A stretch of 64,000 nt of DNA from Erythroxylum novogranatense (Eukaryota; Streptophyta; Magnoliopsida; Malpighiales; Erythroxylaceae). Location: the NCBI GenBank assembly GCA_029891385.1, contig CM057228.1, positions 59,527,783-59,591,782 of the forward strand, read 5' to 3'. The notes below the pieces were generated by a model that saw nothing but the letters and a program-made list of their open reading frames with translations, was not told the origin of the DNA and made no database searches. Shown here piece after piece: positions 58,474-64,000 of the stretch (positions are counted from its first letter, which is position 1; each line of letters starts with the position of its first letter). The translations under genes and the position numbers were made by a program.

Positions 58474-60657
58474 TTATCTCTAAATTATTCATAATGATTG
58501 TTATATTAATACTGGATATTAATATAATGTTAAAAACTAACACATGTTATATTTCTATCTTATAAAAGAAGTAGTCAATCTTATAGAATAAAGTATAAAT
58601 ATATTTAAACATATAAGTGAGCGTTGAACTAACCTCATATAAGAATTCTATTTGGAATACTACTTGTATAACATAAAATTCTCATTTTGATAATTATATA
58701 AGTGATCATTTGACTTGGGATCTCCAATATATCTTAGGTAAGATTGATATATTTTGATTCTACTTATGACCTACTTTAGTTAAAGGTAGCTCAATCGATA
58801 GTCATTGAATATATCATGAATTATATTAGAGTAGTTAAGTGATCAATATAGCACTATTCACCCTAAAGTGAATAAAAGATTGTTCTCAATTATTATAGAT
58901 TTGAAAATCCTTGATCGAGGATAATACTTTGTAAAATAAGTTACAAATTTCATTTATAAAATCAATTGCTAATGTTGGCAAACTAACATGATTAAACTCA
59001 AATAAAGTAGACAATAATTTCATACTTTATGGCCAATCAAAATATTGTATAAATAAAGGATTTAAACAAAAGAAAAAGTCATGCATAAAATGTTAATTAA
59101 AATTACTTTGATATTCCAAAATATTTAAGCGGTTATGACGCATTACTAGACGATAACGTTGATCTATAAATATAAATTATTTAATTAAAATAACAATTAA
59201 TTAAAAGAGTTAATTATCTAATCCTAAATATAATTGAGAGTTATAATTTATATTCATTGTCAATATATTTAGGAGCTCACACACAAATTACAAGTTAAAG
59301 AGAAAAAGTGTTTTAATCAAGTTGTACTTGATTGTAATGTTTAAGAAACTTTAGGATTAAATATGAGCAACTAAATAAATAAGAACCAATATGAAATATT
59401 GTATCTTATTTAGGGCAAATTGGTTTATAATTAGAATTAATTCTAATTCTAATTAAATTTTAATTAAATTTAGAATTTTATTTTAATTAAATTACTAAAA
59501 GAAACCAAAACCTGTTATAAATAAGCTTAAGTTCTAACAGAGCTAGCACTTCTTTCCTAGCTCTCTCTGCAATAATTGTAGAGGTCTCTAAATATGTTAT
59601 GTGGATACTATTAGATTACAGTTACAAGTGAGACTATGGTGGTTAAAATAAGCCGATTTTAAAAATAATTCGAGGAAATGACAAGAAAAAATCAAGGTTC
59701 ATAATAAGGTATAAATCGTAATTCATGCTTTAATATTTTTATGTGTTAATTATATTATAGAATTTAAGTGATCTTATCTTTCAAAAATCAAAGAAAAGTT
59801 TTTATTATTTTGTTATGTGCTACATAAATCCTCGCATTGATTTTTCGACGGTGGTTTCAAAACCATTTTAATTTTACAACTTGATTTTATGTTTGATTTT
59901 TATATTATTTAATTTTGAATTGAAAATTACAAGCCCTAAATAATTAAATCTAAAAGTTCATATTAATTTCTTATAAACAGTTAGAATCCTAAATTCTTGA
60001 ATATTAAAATTCATAGTCATAATTATAAATTTTAACTAACATAAATAATATATTTTTCTTACAAAAATTTACAATCCTCTTCCTAAATAAGAACCACGAT
60101 AAAATCCTAAAAGAATCAGTGTTTATAATACCATCAGTTCTAGAATCACAATAATGTAAAAGGCTAAATTAATGAATTTGGAAACTGAAGATTCATCAAG
60201 GCTAATTGCAAAGCATTAAGGCTTTTCTCTAATCATCAAGAATCTAATGTCAATAGTTAACATTTTAACCACCAAAAATATCAAAAGAAATAGATTGCAT
60301 ATGCCCTTCTACAACCTCTCTAGGTGAAGGAAGAGTACACAATAAACTATCAACTTAGTATGGGAAAAACAAATCTGTTGTCTCCCTCTCGTGGTGGAGG
60401 TTTCACCATTCTTTTTTAGTGATAAATGACTTAAATCCAACAACAATTTGAACCAAAGACAATCTTGTTTTTGTGGTTGGCTATGCTTATATTGGAATTT
60501 TGTATGTTGGTCATGCTCCATCCCTATCAGAGGTTTTATGTGAGGAAAGGCAGTGTCACAAGGGTGGTTTTGGAAGTTATCTATCAAGGTGGAGATCGGA
60601 GACAAAAGGCAAGACTTGCAAGGGTGGTGGTGGCTCTTAGTTATAGGTGATGTCTCC
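58474..60657. other. AT-rich flank of C1, possible decayed copia LTR
   Basis: No protein motif is seen. The stretch 58600-59880 has the general order of an Angela-type LTR (a GACTTGGGATCTCC-like phrase, a TATAAATA-like sequence near 59516, a CTAGCTCTCTCTG segment at 59557), but no second copy, PBS or TSD is available, so this is a weak call. 60300-60657 has higher GC and no recognisable gene; the minus open frame at 60309-60605 lacks motifs. Confidence 0.3.
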
Positions 60658-61000
60658 CACTATAAGAAAATTTTCATTTACCAATGGAAAAAATTGCTAG
60701 TAAATGATAGAATTTCGTTGGTAATAATAATTTCCAACAAAATAAAATGACAGACAATTTAATACATTCGTAAGTAAATTTAATGACGAAAATTATATGT
60801 CATTCCATTGATAAAATATACCGATAGAAAAATGTAACTATTGGTAAACCGTCATTAAAATAATCGCTATACTAACGAAAAAAAAAGAACTATCAGTAAA
60901 TACGTCAAATAATTCCCAACGGTTTATTGTATTATGTCGAAATTATATGCATTTTATGACGACCTATATTTTTCATTAATTTAAAGTAAGAAATTTTTAA
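60658..61000. repeat. TIR and subterminal repeats of CACTA-2
   Basis: After the terminus, units such as ACCAATGGAAAAAATT, TTCGTTGGTAATAA, CCGATAGAAAAATG and ATTGGTAAACCGTC recur in both orientations to about 60930. Confidence 0.65.
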
Positions 61001-61239
61001 AAAATCTCGACATGAATTTTTATTTGATGATCTTATGAAAATGCATAATTTCAACAGTTATAAATTATCTATGCATAGTAAATTTATTTGTTTATATATT
61101 TAATTTATTTAAATTAAAATTTGATTGATGATATAAAGTTAAAATTTTCTTAATTGATAATAAACATATTACAGTGTACATAATTAGTCTTAGTAATTGA
61201 AAACAAATGACTACAACATTCCTAATGTGTTGATGATCG

Positions 61240-62809
61240 CAGGTGCTCTGAACTGCTACCCCTCCCCTTCAACTACTGCATCTCCTGTCTCAACTTAAGC
61301 ATCTACTCCATCAATGTTTGCATACATGTTTGAAGCTCAATGACTTCACTGGTTTGCGCTGGTTTATTAGACGTTGCTGTACTGGACACGGAGGATTGCA
61401 AATAACATGTGTTGGAAAATAAACCTAACCTGAATATCTATCCACAATGGTCCCTACCACCGACAGCCTTAAGATACGTCTGAGTCTCATTAATAGGTTG
61501 TTCCTTCTGAGACTGTCACTGAATGACATGTTGTATTTGGTCCTATTAGGAAGTAATGTGTATATTAGTAAGGGGTTACTATTAAGAAATAATAATAATG
61601 CATTAATTTCACATACATTCAGCTCTGTACATCGACTATTGACGAATGTCACACTGTCATGCGTTTTCACATGAGTGTGAAAAAAACTGAGTAGATGTAT
61701 GCCTCACGCCCAAAGACTGTTCCTGCATATTTAACTTAAATTGTTAGATGTGAATTACATTTTATTAAAATTTTGAAAAACTTTCCTCTATTTTTATGAT
61801 ATTTCAACTATTGAAAAAGAAAATAACTCAACACAACCATATAAGGCACTAGACATTTATACCATTATCATTATCTATAATATAGCAAAGTAAAACATTT
61901 ACAATATAAGTGTCAAGTTTAGATACTTACACGTCTCTGTGCATGCTCGTGGTGGGTTATTGATCCTCCCGTATGTACAAAAAGACTCCCTCCCCCTAAG
62001 CCTCTACGTTTGTTGGTGGAGTTACTCCCTGTGATGGACACAGCCTCAGGGCTTCTCTAATACTCTTGTCAACGACTCTATATTTCCTTTGAAATATAAG
62101 GCGGTCGTATATAAGGTGGGCGTACACTCGCCTTGTGTATCGCACCAATAAAATCACAATAACGTGTATGAGCTTGCCTCTCCCGTAGTCTATGTATAAT
62201 GGCATCGATACCAGAATCTTAGAAAAAATTTTAAATAAGAAGAAAAAAATTTAAACTACTATAATGTAATAATATTTATTTAATTAGTGTATATAAATCA
62301 GTATAAATGTATAAATCAATATAAAGAGAAAATAAATATTTATGGTACCTCAAACTCCTGAAAGTAAAATCCCTTTGTCGCATAAGAGATATTCTTCCAC
62401 ACATAACCTTTAGGATTAATCCTTTCTTTAAATTTAGAAGTCATATTTCTAAAAGACGGTCTATATGAAACGAACCTAATATAAAATTTTATTTTATACA
62501 ATGAAAAAAGTGATAAACCTATAACTTAATTAAAAACAAATAGTGATTAATGTGATTTCACTTATAGATTATTGACAATTGTTATATACTTTCTTCCATC
62601 AGGCCCCTCAGCTCCAGGATGGCAGATGTCTCCTCCATTCGATAAAGCGGTATTGGATGATATATGAGTTAAGGATGGGGATGGTGAAGCATGACAAGCA
62701 GTAGGTGATGCCTCATCTGTAACTGTAGGCCCTATAAGGGAAGGAGGTGAGTCAGTGTGAGTTGCAGATTGTGATGATCGACCTTCACAGTAAGTACCTC
62801 CAAACATGC
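61240..62809 (-). pseudogene. Transposase_24-like protein region of CACTA-2
   Basis: Read on the minus strand it starts with a Ser/Pro/Thr-rich segment (62790-62600), then EGPDGRKYITIVNN (about 62600-62565), which matches the first conserved block of plant Transposase_24. It continues with weak blocks in 62490-62340, KGNIESL/LRERQAHTR-type pieces (62200-62050) and KTHDSVTFVNSRCTELNVCE (61668-61610), matching the THxxxGTFVDxRS motif near the end of that family. Intron-like AT-rich gaps separate the blocks. It appears to follow the TNP2 exons without a clear separate promoter. Stops in several blocks indicate decay. Confidence 0.6.
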
Positions 62810-64000
62810 CTTTAAAAGTGACAGATGCATTTATAAAAGTGACATCTTCCTAAAATGCTTCACTTTCAATTCTATGCTCTCTTTTTCTATGTGATTGAAA
62901 AAAACCTCTAAGTTTAACTTTTCAAACACCATCCAATCTGTCTTTTCTCGTCGTAAGCTTGGAAAGGGGACATAACATGCCTGTTTCATTTGCATTGCCA
63001 ACATAAAAAGTTCAAATTGTCTTAATCTTCTTAGGTAGTTGATTTCAACTAGACTGTATCAACTATGCACTTTTGTTCCAACATTTGGATTCGGTTCATA
63101 CTAGTCACATTTAAATATCACACATCGCTTAATTGGTAAAGCAAGGTACTCAACTTCAAGTATTTCAATAATTTTACCATAGTAATCCATCAATTCTCCC
63201 TCTACGGCAACTTCATTGTTTATTGCTACCATGCTATGCCCATGATATTCTGTATGGTATTTGTATCCATTCACGAAATACATCGGATATGATTTAATAG
63301 TTTGCAGATGTCCCTTTGCAAGATCATAAATGAACTTGTTCTCTATTGGATTTTCTAAAGCCTACATAAAAGAAATTATCATACAATTAATGTATAATGT
63401 CATGAGAACACTTAAATATGGTATTGAACTATAAGAATATTTTTAAATGAAAACTTACATAACTCTCGAACCATTAAGGAAAGTGTCTTCCAACTTCTTT
63501 ATTTATATCATCCTGTGTGATGTCCAGTATTATCTCGAGTAACAATACCTCGTATAATCTGAATACATTATTATGTATTTCACTAATGAACAATATAGAA
63601 ATTTAAAGGAAGAAATAATCATGTTCAACTTACTGCAAGAAAGGTAAAATCTCTTGACAGTTCAATAAAATGTATCCATTTGCAGCCTCAATTTCTTCCT
63701 CTATTAACATTCTTCTTATTGGGCATCCATATGTTTGTCTAGGATATGTGAAAATGGATAAGTTACCACCAGCATCACTCGTTCCTCCCCCATCATCATT
63801 ACGAGGAACTTTTCTTTCTCTTGTGTGAATATACGACTCAAAATAATGTCCACAAAATGTACTAGCTTCCTCTACTAAATAAGCATTACATATCGATCTT
63901 TCAACTCTGGCCTTGTTTTTCAGATTTTTTTCAAGGGATGCAAATAACTATATTGGAGAAAATGGTTATTACAATTTTGTAGTAAAAACATAGTAATATG
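62810..64000 (-). pseudogene. TNP2-like CACTA transposase, C-terminal part
   Basis: Three exon-like blocks are read on the minus strand. The first, 64000-63634, has KNKARVERSICNAYLVEEA, TFCGHYFES, RNDDGGG and GYILLNCQEILPFL (DUF4218-type), ending at a GTAAGT donor. The second, about 63560-63461, has LYEVLLLEIILDITQDDINK and an in-frame TAA, again with a GTAAG donor. The third starts after TTTATGTAG near 63365, with LENPIENKFIYDLAKGHL, MYFVNGYKYHTEYHGHS, DYYGKIIEILEVEY and CVIFKCD (DUF4216), followed by a TAG where the family has Trp. The remainder to 62810 (LRRLRQFELFMLAMQMKQACYV cut by shifts, WMVFEKLNLEVFF) completes the tail. The catalytic part lies beyond the window. Confidence 0.72.

Larger units (their letters stand above)
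60658..64000 (-). mobile_element. CACTA-2: second En/Spm-type transposon (runs off the right edge)
   Basis: CACTATAAGAAAATTTTC at 60658 is a CACTA terminus, followed by subterminal repeats. The genes read leftward on the minus strand: TNP2-like transposase C-terminus (62810-64000), then a Transposase_24-like region (61240-62809). The other end and its TSD are outside the window. The termini and repeats differ from CACTA-1, so it is another family. Confidence 0.8.

Noticed and set aside
60309..60605. Possible host gene (98-codon minus frame, with plus frames overlapping)
   Set aside because: No recognisable domain, no splice or promoter context, overlapping frames on both strands; left as unassigned sequence.

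Overview
The window is plant nuclear DNA, almost certainly dicot and possibly legume (lineage inferred only from the types of retrotransposon present). It is AT-rich, intergenic and repeat-dense. I recognise no host gene. Nearly everything is one stack of nested transposable elements, as expected of pericentromeric or other silent heterochromatin. Boundaries rest on TG...CA termini, paired LTRs, primer binding sites (PBS), polypurine tracts (PPT) and matching target-site duplications (TSD) read directly from the sequence.

Layout. An old Ty1/copia element, C1 (about 1227-58473), is the scaffold. Its 5' LTR is broken at the left by a minus-strand LTR element, E0 (1-1226). Its leader holds a CACTA transposon (1697-5219, TSD AGA). 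Its reverse transcriptase is split by a Tekay/Del-like Ty3/gypsy element, G1 (7792-52547). Its 3' LTR is split by a solo LTR, S3 (54054-58458, TSD ATGCT), which itself carries a 589-bp fold-back element with tRNA-like promoter boxes (56351-56939, TSD ACTTT).

Inside G1 there are two further insertions. An Athila-like Ty3/gypsy element, G2 (about 11341-28074), lies in the gag/protease region and carries two solo LTRs: S1 (14186-16594, TSD ATTGG) and S2 (22906-26738, TSD ATTAT). A SIRE/Maximus-like copia element, C2 (30312-49499, TSD GTGTA), lies in the integrase. C2 has gag, pol and an extra envelope-like ORF, and that ORF is split by an Angela/BARE-like copia element, C3 (37920-47530, TSD GAAAA). 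The deepest chain is C1 > G1 > C2 > C3.

To the right of C1 (58474-60657) lies AT-rich sequence with a possible decayed copia LTR. At 60658 a second CACTA element begins on the minus strand and runs off the window. It shows the C-terminal part of a TNP2-like transposase followed by a Transposase_24-like ORF.

No element looks autonomous now: all coding regions carry stops, frameshifts or deletions. C2 and C3 have the most similar LTR pairs. Much of their difference is small changes at CAG/CTG sites, which may be an assembly artefact at methylated cytosines rather than real decay. The most unusual objects are the fold-back element, which shares its terminal bases with the S1/S2 solo LTRs, and the array of TGACGTCA palindromes in S1.
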